Of a stretch of 64,000 nucleotides of DNA, positions 11,940 to 23,135 are shown piece after piece. The stretch is from NCBI GenBank assembly GCA_023101885.1, contig JALPQD010000233.1:2021501-2085500 (forward strand), in the 5' to 3' direction. Origin of the DNA: Typhlomys cinereus. Lineage: Eukaryota > Chordata > Mammalia > Rodentia > Platacanthomyidae. Below the pieces are notes generated by a model, which saw only the letters and a list, made by a program, of their open reading frames with translations, had not been told where the DNA came from and made no database searches. Each line of letters starts with the position of its first letter. Position 1 is the stretch's first letter. The translations under genes were made by a program, and so were the position numbers.

Positions 11940-13900
11940 GTAAGTGTCCCAGGGCAGTGATCAGCAAGCAGAAGTTCTGCCCTGAGTATGGGGGATGGGA
12001 ATCCTATCACTCCAGTCTTTTATTGGTGATAAGGGACAAAACATTCATTCTTATCTACTTCCTGCTGGACAAGGTCCAGGTAGGAAAGGTTACAGTGTGG
12101 AGTAATGGAGTCCCATTGCTGAGTTCTCAGGGTAAGGGTGATGATTGTCATGAAACTGGAGTCACCAGCCTCTGGCACAAGGTAGACGGATGGGTAAGTG
12201 GTCAGAAATATTTGGTCGAAAGAGCATAGGTGAGTTTTCTGATCTTGTCCTGGAGGCATCTGCAAAGGCAAGACAAGATAACTAACAATAGGCAAATGAC
12301 AGCTAGAGGACTTATAAGAGAGAGAATCCAAGTTGCCAAGGGGAACCATAATTGTGAACCCTCTAGGGAGCTGCTGGAATGTTCCAGAAGTTGTTGGTCC
12401 TCTTTTACACATCTTCCACGTGGTTAATGTGAGACGGTAGAAGTGAGATGGTTGGGGTGATGTCTACAATAACTGAAAGTCCTAAGTCTCTCCAGGAGGG
12501 GTGGAATGTTGTCAGGGGGAGAGGGAGTATAAACTGTCCCTCAGATAGAGGATAGAGTTGCATGGATGAGAGGCTGAAACTGACAAGAAACTTAAACAGA
12601 GGGTTTGATAAATGGGGGCATTTATGTATTGTACCCAGGAGGGTAAGGAAGAAGTTTTGTTGAACTTGTTAATTATCTGGTTAAGCTTATCTAACAACAT
12701 GAAATAATCATCAGAGTGTTATGTCACATATAGATAATGACAATAAGTGGCAATTAGGGGCTTAAATGGGTCCCAGATAATATGGCTCTGGATTTGCAAC
12801 GTTCCAGATCTCTCCATTTTATTGGAGACTCTAGTCAAATCAATCAGCCTTATGAGTGCATCAGTGTCTCTTCAGGAACTTACATTCAGTTCCCCATTGG
12901 CAAAATGTCACAATTTTGTTTATGACCACATAATCAGTCACATATGTCTCATATAGCTTGAAAAGCTCATTCCTAGTGTCTCATGTAGATGAGGCTGAGT
13001 AGCAGGTAGAAGAGCAATCTTCAGGAGAGAGAGATAGCTAATTGGCAAAGACATTTATAAAGAAACATCTGGATCATATTCAATTTACTAGCCATAATGA
13101 TCCAGACCAGATAAATGTTTATTGTTTTTCTGTCCTCTGCATCTGACAACAGTTGTGTGTGACTTGTGACTGAAAATAATATGAAATTAGAGTAAACAAT
13201 TCCATGGTCTGGCCAGTTTGATGAAGGGAATGGTGAGGGAGAGCAGCATTAACCTTTAGGCCAGCGTGCTTTAGTTACACTCCATAGCATCGTATTAAGA
13301 CCTGTTATATTGCATAATCGGAGACAAGCAATTAGACCCTTTAGTAATAAGGAGTTTATAAGTCTTATGAGAATAACCAAATCTCTGTTTAATGAAGATA
13401 GAGACAATTGAACACTTGAATACATGAAACTCAATTTTTAGCAGGTATGTTTTTGAGACTCAATGCGTTTTACTTCTATAACATACAGTAACTTACCAGG
13501 AAGAGTTTTGAAAAGCTTAAAACTTCCTTCAGCCATCACATCATGAACTTGCTTTGACTTTAACACTGTGGGTTGAGAGGCCTCTGGGTGTAGTGTATTT
13601 TGGGGAGAGATGATTTGAACAGGTGTGTGAGTCTTGTCTTGATTACCTAGATGAAAACCTAGCTGAACAACCTGGCTGAACAACTGGATGTAGGAGAGTT
13701 TACCTTGAAAGCAGGCTGAGATAATATCTGAAATCTAGGGCATTTATGTATGAAGGTGGGCATTTGGAGACCAGGGTAAGGAAGCAAGAAGATCCCAGGG
13801 GATCTGTATCCAGATATTCCAGCCAACCAGTGAACTTTCAGAGACACCATATGGAAAAAAATAGTAAGATGATAGAGGAAAACAGCTGACACCAAACTCT
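11940..13900 (-). other. Unresolved block with several medium minus-strand frames
   Basis: Five minus-strand frames of 60-130 residues succeed one another: 13659-13895, 13438-13683, 13249-13434, 12512-12700 and 12020-12412. The first two overlap with an offset that looks like a frameshift. None has a motif I recognise. The run could be a decayed internal piece of an endogenous retroelement read on the minus strand, or chance. There is no L1, SINE or LTR signature I can name, and no splice pattern that would make it a gene. Confidence 0.2.
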
Positions 13901-14345
13901 GATCTTCATAGAGATATGTGCACTGGGATGTGTACTTGCATACATATACATGTACACAACCATGTTACTAAAATACAGTGAACCCACAATAGACCTAATT
14001 AAGTGGTAACTATCAACCTATTTACAAACATTTTAAATTGACTTAAATGATAGAGGACAGGTTCTTCTTCTTCTTCTTCTTAGGACAGGTTAAGGGATTC
14101 ACTTTAATTTATTATTGCTGGAAGTGCGAATGAGGTGGCAGTCCAAATAAGCAGCACTGAGCTAGAGCTAGGCATTTTAAATATTTTCCTCTCCAGACCC
14201 ATTTTGCTTCAGTGATTTTTACATGATTATTGGTATATAGATGTAGTAGATATAGTAAGCAAGAATACAAATCAAACATTTACTGATGACAAAAATAATT
14301 TATATTTTAAAGTTTTTTTGGTGCAAATATAATTTCCCCACTTTT
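13901..14345. other. Unique AT-rich DNA with a short TTC array
   Basis: The only structured element is a (TTC)n run at about 14062-14081, flanked on both sides by aggacaggt. No gene is seen. Confidence 0.5.
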
Positions 14346-14349
14346 AAAA

Positions 14350-14595
14350 GATGAAAACAGAGTTTGAGGACATAGTTCAGTTGTCAGAATTCTTGTTTAT
14401 GTAGTCCAGGGTTTAGTCTTCAGAATTGCATAGAACAGGAACTGTTGGTACATGCTTGCAATCCCAGAACTGGGGAGATGGAGTCATGAAAGTCACAAAT
14501 TTAATTTCCTCCATTGCTAGCTTTGCAAGTTTGCAGTCAGTCTGGGATACAATAGTCCCTGCTTTAAAAGAACAAAATTAAAAATTAAAACAAAT
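14350..14595 (+). mobile_element. B4-type SINE (ID-like head fused to B1-like body)
   Basis: The 5' part reads like a decayed tRNA-derived head (aggacatagttcagttgtca, then a B-box-like stretch). It is followed by a B1-like body with gtacatgcttgcaatcccag and a segment ending tctgggatacaatagtccct, then an A-rich tail. That order is diagnostic of B4/RSINE elements in rodents. It is diverged, so an old copy. Confidence 0.7.
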
Positions 14596-14767
14596 TTGTA
14601 CAATAATGAGATGGTTATCTTCATTTATATATATATAATTATTGCTTATACATTTGATAATGCTGAATATATATCATTTTTTGGAGCTGATTAATATTTT
14701 TATTTTATAGTCATCCATCTTGAGATGCCTCTCTATATAATTTCATAGTGTAAAATCTGTGATGTAT

Positions 14768-15100
14768 ATTTAGGGCCTTTTTCTTTTTTTTTAATTTTTT
14801 TATTATTTACTATTTATTCAATTGTGCGTGTATGCGTGCATGTGTATGTGTGTGTGTGTGTGTGTGTGTGTAGAAGCACGGACGAATTCGGGAATCACTA
14901 TGGACTCCTCCACTTCCTTCTTGTTTACTCTGCCCTGGGATTCACAGGCTCCGCCCTACCAGGACCAGAAACGCAGGTCACCCCTGCTTCCGCCTGGGGT
15001 CCATACGTGGGGTCTAGGATCCGAACTCAGGACCTTCCGCCTGGAAGGCAGAGGCTTAACTCCTGAGCCACCTCTCCAGCCCCCATTTAGGGCCTTTTTC
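14768..15100 (-). mobile_element. Young B2-like SINE with perfect target duplication (minus strand)
   Basis: Flanked by the perfect 16-bp duplication atttagggcctttttc (14768-14783 and 15085-15100). The minus strand has the head ggggctggagaggtggctca, the A and B boxes, the family body, a CA array (plus-strand TG at about 14840-14871) and a tail with an AATAAA signal. The plus-strand frames at 14822-15124 are shadows. Confidence 0.95.
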
Positions 15101-15950
15101 AAAAAATTATTAGAAATCCTGTGATAGCCTGAGTTCAAAAATTCATTGAATGCTTTTTATGAAAGTCAAGTAATTCAAGCAGCAATTTTTAAATTTTAAC
15201 TTCCTAACAGAACACAATCGAAACGTATGCTATTTAATACTTACATATCGTGGAATGACTTGGAAAATATAAACCTTAGTTTTCTGAACCAAACTATGGT
15301 GTTCTTCCTATGCAGTAAAAACACTGCAATTTATAACAAACAGTAGTTCTGAACAGAGTAGACTCTGAATATAAGTCAAGGTATTTTAGACAGCATCTTG
15401 TGTTTTGTGGAATCAGCACAGTACCAAGTATGCCTGCTGTGTGTTTAAAGTCAAGACTTCAGTGAAATCATGTAAGATAATACAGCCAACACTTCCAGAA
15501 ACACCTTGGATTGATTATACAGCTGATTTTGAGCTAATTTTTGGTTGTTGTGTTATTATTGCCATTTTCGATCCTCACATTCAGTTAGACAATTTATTTA
15601 CCATTATAACTTAATTAGAAGTGGATGTCTAATGCTTGATCTTCAGTTGTACCACTATTTCCTAAATAAAGGCGAGTTTTTTGATGGTGTTGTTATTATA
15701 GTTGACACATGGACTACAATGTCCTTAACAGAGCTGTGATTCCTCAGCATTTGTTAAACTGAGTATATACACTGATGTATCTGATATAGTCCAATACCTC
15801 ATGGTGTATTATTTCCAAAGTGTTCGTTCAATTTTTTTTCCCTAATCAATAGTGAGGATATCTGTTGCTTGTTTAAATATAGTGTGAGGATATAACCCAT
15901 TCTTTAAAATAATATTGTTGCCAACTTTATAATTTTTTTTGAGGTTAAAG
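15101..15950. other. Unique DNA, no gene seen
   Basis: AT-rich and transposon-free as far as I can tell. The two short plus frames (15405-15614 and 15545-15739) have no recognisable domain. Confidence 0.5.
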
Positions 15951-16027
15951 TAGAGTTTATTAGAGGAAAGAAAGAACAGAACTCATGGACTCCAGATGTG
16001 AAGTGCCATGAAGGGCTAGGGCCCAAA
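15951..16027 (-). mobile_element. Scrap of endogenous-retrovirus-type LTR, 3' part (minus strand)
   Basis: Read in reverse, it matches the 3' part of the LTRs at 36.4 and 37.9 kb: a copy of the tctggagtccatgagttc repeat, then tctttctttcctctaataaa with the polyadenylation signal (plus-strand tttatt at 15956-15961). Only about 75 bp remain, so this is a truncated solo fragment of the same LTR family. Confidence 0.75.
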
Positions 16028-16127
16028 TTTTTAATTTTTGAGTGTCAGGTATAATATTATGAAAATAAACAACATGTTTTTTCCTTTTGGTATTTATGGT
16101 TAAAATAAAAACATATTGAAGCAATGT

Positions 16128-16350
16128 TGTTGTGCTGGTCTCATTTCTGTCACTGTGACAAGGTACCTAAGAAATCAAACTGGAACAAAATAAAGTCCTA
16201 ATATCCACACTAGATATATGAGTCCAATGATCTACCTTCCTCTAACTGTGCCCACCTGGTAAGGATACAATCATTTCCCAATAGCACACATTGGCCAAAA
16301 CAATGAGCTGTGGAAAATAATAACCTTACTTCCCTACTGTTTCAGCACCA
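16128..16350. mobile_element. Old interspersed repeat, MaLR- or hAT-like, unclassified
   Basis: The sequence tttctgtcactgtgacaagg followed by tacctaagaaatcaa has the wording common to ends of several old mammalian repeats. A later piece (ctaccttcctctaactgtgc) looks like the matching opposite part. Orientation and family are not settled by eye. Confidence 0.35.
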
Positions 16351-16383
16351 TAATATTTTTAAGTCTGTTTGAAATGTAAAACA

Positions 16384-16529
16384 ATTAAGCCTCATGTTAG
16401 TACCTATTTACAAACATGAATCCACAAAATAAAAGGACTCACAAAAGGACCCTTCTGGGTTTTCATAGATTCAGAACAAAATACTAGAGATTTGCTTAGT
16501 TCATATATTTCTAACTACCATGAATTTGG
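16384..16529. repeat. Source copy of a 146-bp dispersed duplication
   Basis: Identical by eye to 17481-17626, in the same orientation, 1,097 bp away. This copy sits in continuous unique sequence while the other interrupts a SINE, so this one is probably the donor. Confidence 0.9.
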
Positions 16530-16879
16530 GGAAAGCATATTTTTAAGTGAATGGTGTGATTCTATAAATTTCTATATTCGTCATTAGTCAGAAGAAATTC
16601 AAATTATTTCAGAAGAAAACAAAGTCATCATTACCATGCATAAAATTATTGTTTATATTCAAACATCACAAAATTCATTATGTAAAATAAACTGTTGACA
16701 GTAATAAGATTCTCCTAATGCTTATAGCTTCAAAGAAAAATAGATATGTTAAATATTTTATATGTGTGAAAGTTGATGATTCTAATTAAATAACATTTAA
16801 GTTCATTTCACTCTTCATATTTTTAGTTCTTTTATATGAACTCTACACTATCATTGTATCTTGGCCTAATAAATTCATG

Positions 16880-17114
16880 AGTGTGGACTGGAGAGATGGT
16901 TCAGGCATTAAGATCCTGCCTTGTAAGTAAAATTTCCTGAGTTCGGATTCCAGGTCCCAAGTAAAAAACACCAGATGGGAAAGGCAGCAGCCTGCACTTC
17001 TGGCCCTGGTATGTGGAGCCTGGGAAATCCCAGAGGGAACCAAGAAGGATGTAGCAATCTAGGATGACTCCCAAAGTCACCCTTGGTCCTCCACAGGGAC
17101 ACATGTGCCCTCTG

Positions 17115-17145
<31 letters not shown>

Positions 17146-17150
17146 GATAC
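16880..17150 (+). mobile_element. B2-like SINE, older subfamily
   Basis: It has a head (gactggagagatggttcagg), a B-box region (cctgagttcggattccaggt), a body (cacttctggccctggtatgt, cttggtcctccacagggaca) and a CA array at 17119-17145. It differs from the young copies in the 3' half, which lacks the gaattcgtccgtggttct block. The minus-strand frames here are shadows. Confidence 0.85.
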
Positions 17151-17439
17151 ACTAAACGAATGATAAAAAAGTTAAAAAATATTTAAAAAGTACATGAGTT
17201 AATAAAATAAATGTTTATTCATGTAGATTGAATTATGCATTGAATTATTATTGAATTTTATCAAACTCATAATATTCAAAGTAATTATCACAATAATGAT
17301 GAATTTTTCTTGAATGTCAAAGTCTAGTAATAAAGAGCACTTTTTACCTGAAGTACACGTAATTGTCTCCAGAATGATAGAGTAGAGAGAAGAGCCTCTA
17401 TGACCAAAGGTTACAAAAAAACACACATTTCAAGCAAAA

Positions 17440-17930
17440 GTCCAAAGCTAGGGATTGCATATGGGGTAAAGTATTGTTGGATTAAGCCTCATGTTAGTAC
17501 CTATTTACAAACATGAATCCACAAAATAAAAGGACTCACAAAAGGACCCTTCTGGGTTTTCATAGATTCAGAACAAAATACTAGAGATTTGCTTAGTTCA
17601 TATATTTCTAACTACCATGAATTTGGAACTAGAGTTTGAATCCCTAGTACTTACATAACAGCCCAGAATGGCATATCTAAAGCCTCAGTGCTGAATGAGG
17701 GGCAGAGACAGACATTTCTGGGGCTCATTGGCCAACCAGTCTAGTCAAATAGATAAGCTACAAGTTCAGTGAAAAATTTTGTCTCATAACAATGTGGGTA
17801 GTGATTGAAGAAAACAACCAATGCTGAATGCTGGCCTCCATGTGCCTGAGTACACATGAGTGAACACTAGCACATGAATATGTACCTATAATAATATGCA
17901 CATACAATAATAAATACTTAACACATATAT
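17440..17930 (+). mobile_element. B3 SINE interrupted by a 146-bp duplicated segment
   Basis: The left piece (about 17446-17480, agctagggattgcatatggg) looks like a decayed tRNA-type head. After the inserted duplicate, the element resumes at 17627 with ctagagtttgaatccctagt, then ggggctcattggccaaccag and ctggcctccatgtgcctgag, ending in a CA/TA-rich tail. This is the order of B3. About a dozen bases of the head may be missing at the insertion point. Confidence 0.65.
17481..17626. repeat. Inserted copy of the 146-bp dispersed duplication
   Basis: Identical by eye to 16384-16529, starting attaagcctcatgttagtac and ending at ccatgaatttgg. There is no A-rich tail and no flanking target duplication, so it does not look like retrotransposition. 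A templated insertion during repair of a break is the best reading. Confidence 0.9.
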
Positions 17931-18224
17931 ACACAGTGCAAACTAAAACTGGGACTATGAAAATGTGTTGAGTTAGATAGCAACTAATAAGTTATTTCAA
18001 AATGTCATACAGTGCACTGTTTTTTGGGTCACATTCTGTTCTGCATAAGCCAAGTGTTTTTGATAATTAATCACATTCTGTCTTTGAAACTGTGGGCAGG
18101 AATTTCAGAAGGGAAAGAATCTAGAGTAGAGGCTGAGAGCCTTAGTTATATTTTTAAGATAACAAATCATGACAAACAAATATTCTTGATAAATATTTAG
18201 ATATGAATTTTCTTGATTATTCTC

Positions 18225-18600
18225 ATTTCTGTTATGATGCATATTTGATGTGTATGTATGTATGTGTGATGTGCATCTATGCATGAGAGCTTGCAGAGAT
18301 AAAGTCCATAGGTTTGTGGGTCTGTGTAGAGGTTCAACATTGACTTCAGGTAGCTTCTTCAATAGCTTTTCTCTTATTTATAAGGCCGCGTCTCTCATTT
18401 GAATGAAGTGATTGCTGGATAGCTAATTTAGCTGGACAGTTTGCCCTGGGGATCTCCTGTCTTTGTCTTCCAGGTGTTGGCATTACAGAAGCCTAAAACA
18501 TCTACCCAACACTTCATGTGTCCTAGGAATCTGAACTTCAGTCACCATATTTTCAGGGAAAGTATGGAACCCACTGAACCATCCCCGAGACCCCCAGTTA
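18225..18600 (-). mobile_element. B3 SINE (minus strand)
   Basis: Plus-strand order: a TG-rich tail (tgtgtatgtatgtatgtgtg), gttcaacattgacttcaggt, tctctcatttgaatg, gccctggggatctcctgtct, ttccaggtgttggcattaca, then the tRNA-like head complement (cactgaaccatccccgagac). This is the reverse complement of B3 in the correct order. It is diverged, so an old copy. Confidence 0.75.
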
Positions 18601-20022
18601 AATGTTTCATTCTTCTATGTTGATTTTCTGTAGAACATATTCAAGGAGGGTTCCTTGGAGCAGGTTCATATTATACCTTCAATTCTAAATCAGTTCAAGC
18701 AAATTAACACGAAATTCAGAAATAGTGGAATTGTGTTTTTAAATATGTGCAATTATTATAATCTCATTAATATCTCTCTCTGCATTGAAAGAGAGAGTAA
18801 TCTCATATCTATAAGAATAAGATTAGAAAGACATGTCAATGGATCTGCTCTAATACACAGATTTTAGTATTTAGATATGGTCTTGCCAACAAATCATATT
18901 GCAACTGACTTTGAACAGATAGTTTGCATTCATGTTTCTAAGAGAAGGGTTATCAGTTTCATGTAAAGCAATATGAGAAAAATATGGCTGTTAATCTAAA
19001 TATAGAAAAGGTGTTTATGTGGTAGCCATGGGAGGGGTAATATAGCCAAAACCTCCATGTTTTTCACAGGTAATAATAAGGTTCAAATAGTTTCAGGAAA
19101 TTGTGTCACAGAAATTGTCTCCATTGTCAACTTCCTTTACCTGAGTACATAGGAAATAAGAGTAGTACCCCAGAATGTAGAACCTAAAAAAAAAAAAAAA
19201 GGCTCTATTTGAACTACTAGTCAGATTCCCTAGAAAACAGGTTGGCAGACACATATTTATCATCCTGAAGATTATCTTGACCTAGGAAGGTAGTCTCTAC
19301 AAGAAGGAAGAATGTTCCTCTGGAACATAGGGACCCGAGATTTCTGAAACATCAGACACACTGGGTTAATACAGTAGCAATATAAAATGGGTAAAACTGA
19401 CACAAAATTATCTTGTATTTATTCTGAATGGAGAACTGTGAAAGTGCTATGAATAAGAATTTATGTGTCATGTGAGCCTGAGTTCACAGGTTATAATATT
19501 TTAGATGCTGATGAACATAAAACATACAAACAAGTAACAGCTATAACATTCTTATGCCTTACAGAGAAATAAATTATGGAAATTCATTTTATTGTTACTA
19601 GTAATACTAAAGCTTATTTGGAAATGCATGTGTAGTACAGTAGAAATACAGTAGAATCATTTTTAAATATTGAGTTGGGAAATTAAAATACATAACGTAT
19701 TTTGTCTCTGAGGTACCTTTCTAATACCAAGTATTCAGATTTCTGCACTTTCTCATTCATCATTTCTACATTTTTCATTTTTTTTACCGAATGCATGTCA
19801 TCATTTTTTTAAAGTTTGTATCTATTTCTTGAACAATAATTATAAATTTCCAGTTGAAATAAAGAAGCATCATTTCAAACCAAAACATGATTTACTTTTA
19901 AATGTTAATATTTTATGAAATTTTCTTGATTTTAACAACTGTTTATGACTAGTTTTCAGTTTCTAGTATATATGCTTGTGCTTCTGTGTATAGAGAGATA
20001 GTTATATAATAGATAACACGAT
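18601..20022. other. Unique AT-rich DNA, no gene seen
   Basis: Holds a poly-A run of about 16 at 19187-19202 with no recognisable retroposon upstream. The 70-residue plus frame at 18655-18867 has no identifiable domain. Confidence 0.5.
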
Positions 20023-20074
20023 AGGCAGACAGACAGATGGACGGACAGACAGCCAAACAGACAGACAGACAGAC

Positions 20075-20146
<72 letters not shown>

Positions 20147-20150
20147 GATA
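20023..20150. repeat. Compound (GACA)n/(GATA)n array
   Basis: An imperfect GACA block (20023-20082) passes into a pure GATA block (about 20084-20147). The minus-strand frame rich in Leu, Ser, Ile and Tyr here is a repeat translation. Confidence 0.97.
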
Positions 20151-20425
20151 TTGAGGATTAGTTGTAGTTGTCATCTTGACACTTATGAGTTAGGTCACTG
20201 AGCACAACTATGAATTATTATTTAATTAACACAGTCTTCTAAGCAAGCCTGTAGAATATAATCTTAATTGCTTTAATGAAATCAGAGAACATGTCCATTA
20301 TGTGAGGGACAGTCTCCCGGCCAGGTAAATGAGGAAGAGAAAGCTAGATACAATTTTGGCAGAGCAGCAGACTGGAAATTTGGGGTTGTGAGCCAAAAGG
20401 CCAATAGAATAATCTTGGATCCCTA
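20151..20425 (+). mobile_element. Old DNA-transposon-like repeat (URR1-like hAT)
   Basis: Begins tagttgtagttgtcatcttg and continues gacacttatgagttaggtca, then gagggacagtctcccggcca and ttgtgagccaaaaggccaat. The order resembles the rodent hAT element URR1, but divergence is high. The call is by pattern only. Confidence 0.4.
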
Positions 20426-20457
20426 AATTTGGATATTTATTAGATCAATGAAGCTTT

Positions 20458-20886
20458 AAAATAAGTTTATCTGGGGCTGGAGAGGTGGCTCAGGGGTTAA
20501 GCCTCTGCCTTGCAGGCAGAAGTTCCTGAGTTCGGATCCTAGACCCCACATACAGACGCGAGGGTGAGGGGGGTGGGGGGTGAGGGGGTGGGGGGTGGGG
20601 GGTGGGGAGGGTGGAGGGGTGGGGGTGGGGAGGGTGGGGGGTGGGGGGGTGGGGGGGGTGGGGGGTGGGGGGTGGGGGGTGGCCGCGGCCGCCCGCCTGC
20701 ATTTCTGGACCTGGTAGGGCGGAGCTTGTGAATCCTGGGGCAGAGTAAACAAGGAGGAGGTGGAGGCGGTCCATTGAGGTTCCCGAATTCGTCCGTGGTT
20801 CTACACGCACACACACATACATACACACACGTACACACACACACACAATTGAATAAATAATAAAAAAATTAAAATAAGTTTATCTG
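20458..20886 (+). mobile_element. Young B2-like SINE carrying a G-rich internal expansion
   Basis: A target duplication aaaataagtttatctg flanks it (20458-20473, sharing one base with the element, and 20871-20886). The head, A box (tggctcaggggttaag) and B box (gttcggatcc) are intact. The body differs from every other copy in the window by a roughly 120-bp run of G-rich units at 20561-20692, inserted where the other copies have gacgccgggcggaa. The 3' half and the AATAAA tail are normal. Proline-rich minus frames here are translations of the G-rich block. Confidence 0.95.
20561..20692. repeat. GGGGTG-type minisatellite inside a SINE
   Basis: Irregular units of four to eight G followed by a T or TGA fill most of this stretch, which ends in ggccgcggccgc. 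It contains well over four G-runs of three or more on one strand, so G-quadruplex formation is expected from sequence rules. Confidence 0.95.
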
Positions 20887-20912
20887 TATGTGAGTGCCTG
20901 TCTGTTTCTTTC

Positions 20913-20947
<35 letters not shown>

Positions 20948-21175
20948 CTGTGTGTATCTCAGAGGGCACTGTGTATGCCTGTGGAGGTCCAAGAGTGACT
21001 TTGAGAATCATGCTGCTTTGTTCCACATTCTTTTGCTTGTGTTCTGAGGTTTCCCAGGCTCTGTCTTCCAGCTGGAGGCACAGGGCACTGCCATTTCTGC
21101 TTAGTGTTTTTATGCTGGATCTGGAACATGAATGCACGTTCTTCTGATTAACTCTGAAACATCTCTCTAGTTCCT
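20887..21175 (-). mobile_element. B2-like SINE, older subfamily (minus strand)
   Basis: Plus-strand TG array (20916-20945), then atctcagagggcactgtgta, gtggaggtccaagagtgact, ttcccaggctctgtcttcca and a decayed head complement (aaacatctctctagttcctt). It matches the older copies at 2.9, 16.9 and 27.7 kb. The young SINE at 20.47 kb inserted at its edge in the opposite orientation. Confidence 0.8.
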
Positions 21176-21179
21176 TGTG

Positions 21180-23135
21180 TGTGTGTATGTGATTTATTTT
21201 TAACCTTAATCAGCACATTTTTAATTTTTAAGCTATTTAATTTGCATTTGACTCAAAAACCTAGAAGTTTAATATAAAACAAAAATCATAATCTTTTATC
21301 ACAAAGATCCTCAAGACTGATAAGTACTGAGTTTATCAGACATTATTGTGTATCAGTCTTAGCCTGATCATTTGAGTTAACATTAGAGTTTCCTGTTAGA
21401 ATCACATCAGTACTGAGGATCCTTATATTTAAAAACAAATGGCTGTATCAAAGCATGTGATACCCTTTCTCTGGAGGAGGATCAGTTTCTTCCAAAGAGC
21501 TTAGTGTTTTATATAAATAAGAAGGTTATTATGGAATTCTACAAAGAGCAGAAAAACCTATACTCTTAAAAAATTGTATGTCTAAATATGTTATGTTAAT
21601 CTGATGGAATTGACCTCTAAAAATCAAACAAGACTTTTGAAAATATTTTGTGGAAGCTGTTCTTATCAATCACAATTGATTTCTAAGTGCAGCAGGATCA
21701 ATAAATATTTTAGTCTGATGTCATCAGTTCAGTATTGTGGCATCTTTTACTTACAAAACTATGTAAGCAAAGTTGTCTAATTCTAGGTAATAAAAAATAC
21801 CCTGACAGACCAAATTCCTGAACAGTTTTCTATGCTATATTATCTCAAGTTGTGTAAATGTGATTTAATAATGTCATCTTTGAATTTGTTCCTGAAACAT
21901 TAGTAGACCTTATAATTTAAAGATTTAATAATATTAAATGATTAATCACTGTAATTATTGAGGAACTACAATATCTTAATAGTGATGGGAGCACTATGAT
22001 GTTAAAAAGATCCAGCCTTTTGAGAGTGTAGCACCTCACTTGCACACCATGTATAATATTTGTGTAGGCATCTGATCCCAGTCTCAAGACAATTTCTGAG
22101 ACATTTTAAGATGTAGATTTGATCTTATGACAAATCTTGAACTAGTTCTGTGATACATTCTGCATGAAATCCTCATTTCAGTAGTTAGCAGAGATTTATC
22201 TCCATTTATCTTTGCTAATGAAATTTCTTTGTGACAATAGTGTCATCAATTGCATTTATTGGGAAGGAAGGAAAAGGACTTAAATATCTGGTGGGGTAGT
22301 TGTTCTTCAGAATATTGTTCCTGAAATTTGGTAACAATACTTCATCATCTGCCATATAACTGAAAACCTTTGTAAATAGCTTCACTTAAGAAAATTTAGA
22401 AGCGTATTAATGAAGAAATTTGCTCTCGAAAATTAACCAATTTTGAATTTTCAATGCCTTTTTGAATCCTCATAATGATTCTTGCTAAACATAAATGGTA
22501 TTTAACAGCTGTTTTATACAATTCAATATCTTAGTAGCAATTAAGGCAGATTACAAGCTAAATATAATCAATTCACGGTATTAAATGAGGAGGAAGCCCC
22601 TGCTTCAGAATGAGTAGATGAGGAAGTTCCTGGCTGCCTGACAAGATCCGAATAATGCTGAGCATAGAGAGCTGAATAGACAGTTTCTGATTTGGGATCT
22701 GCAGGCAGTAGCAATTCAAAAATATTTAGTGCTAATGAAGAGCATTGGAACACTTTTAGTTAATTAGCATCCACCCTTACTCCTTCACGGATTCCTTCCA
22801 TCATGCTTCATTCAATATTAAGTCTAAGCATATACAATTATGATAAAGTAGAGCCAGAAATAACTATCCTTGGTAAATTTGACAGCTGAATATCGGTATT
22901 TCACATTCATTTATCAGCATCATCAATACAAAGACACTATTTTTTTAACTGTTTAAAAATAATTTTTATTTTAAAAATGAAATCCATAGTGATAAGAATT
23001 CATGAAATAAAATATTAGCATGTCACCTCTTAAACAATGTAATATAATATCCAGGCTAGTTATATTGGCAAATTTTAGGTATAAGTAGACATTCTGTGTC
23101 AAAGTGAATTATGTAGAAGAATGAGTAAGATTTAT
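21180..23135. other. Unique AT-rich DNA, no gene seen
   Basis: No transposon signature and no convincing exon. The 61-residue minus frame at 22568-22753 (with SSSTHSEAGASSS) has no recognisable domain. Confidence 0.5.

Noticed and set aside
15405..15739. Two overlapping plus frames considered as exons
   Set aside because: No domain, no flanking splice consensus that fits both ends, and AT-rich composition like the neighbours.
20456..20846. Proline-rich minus frames of about 100 residues
   Set aside because: They are translations of the G-rich expansion inside a SINE; there is no coding context.
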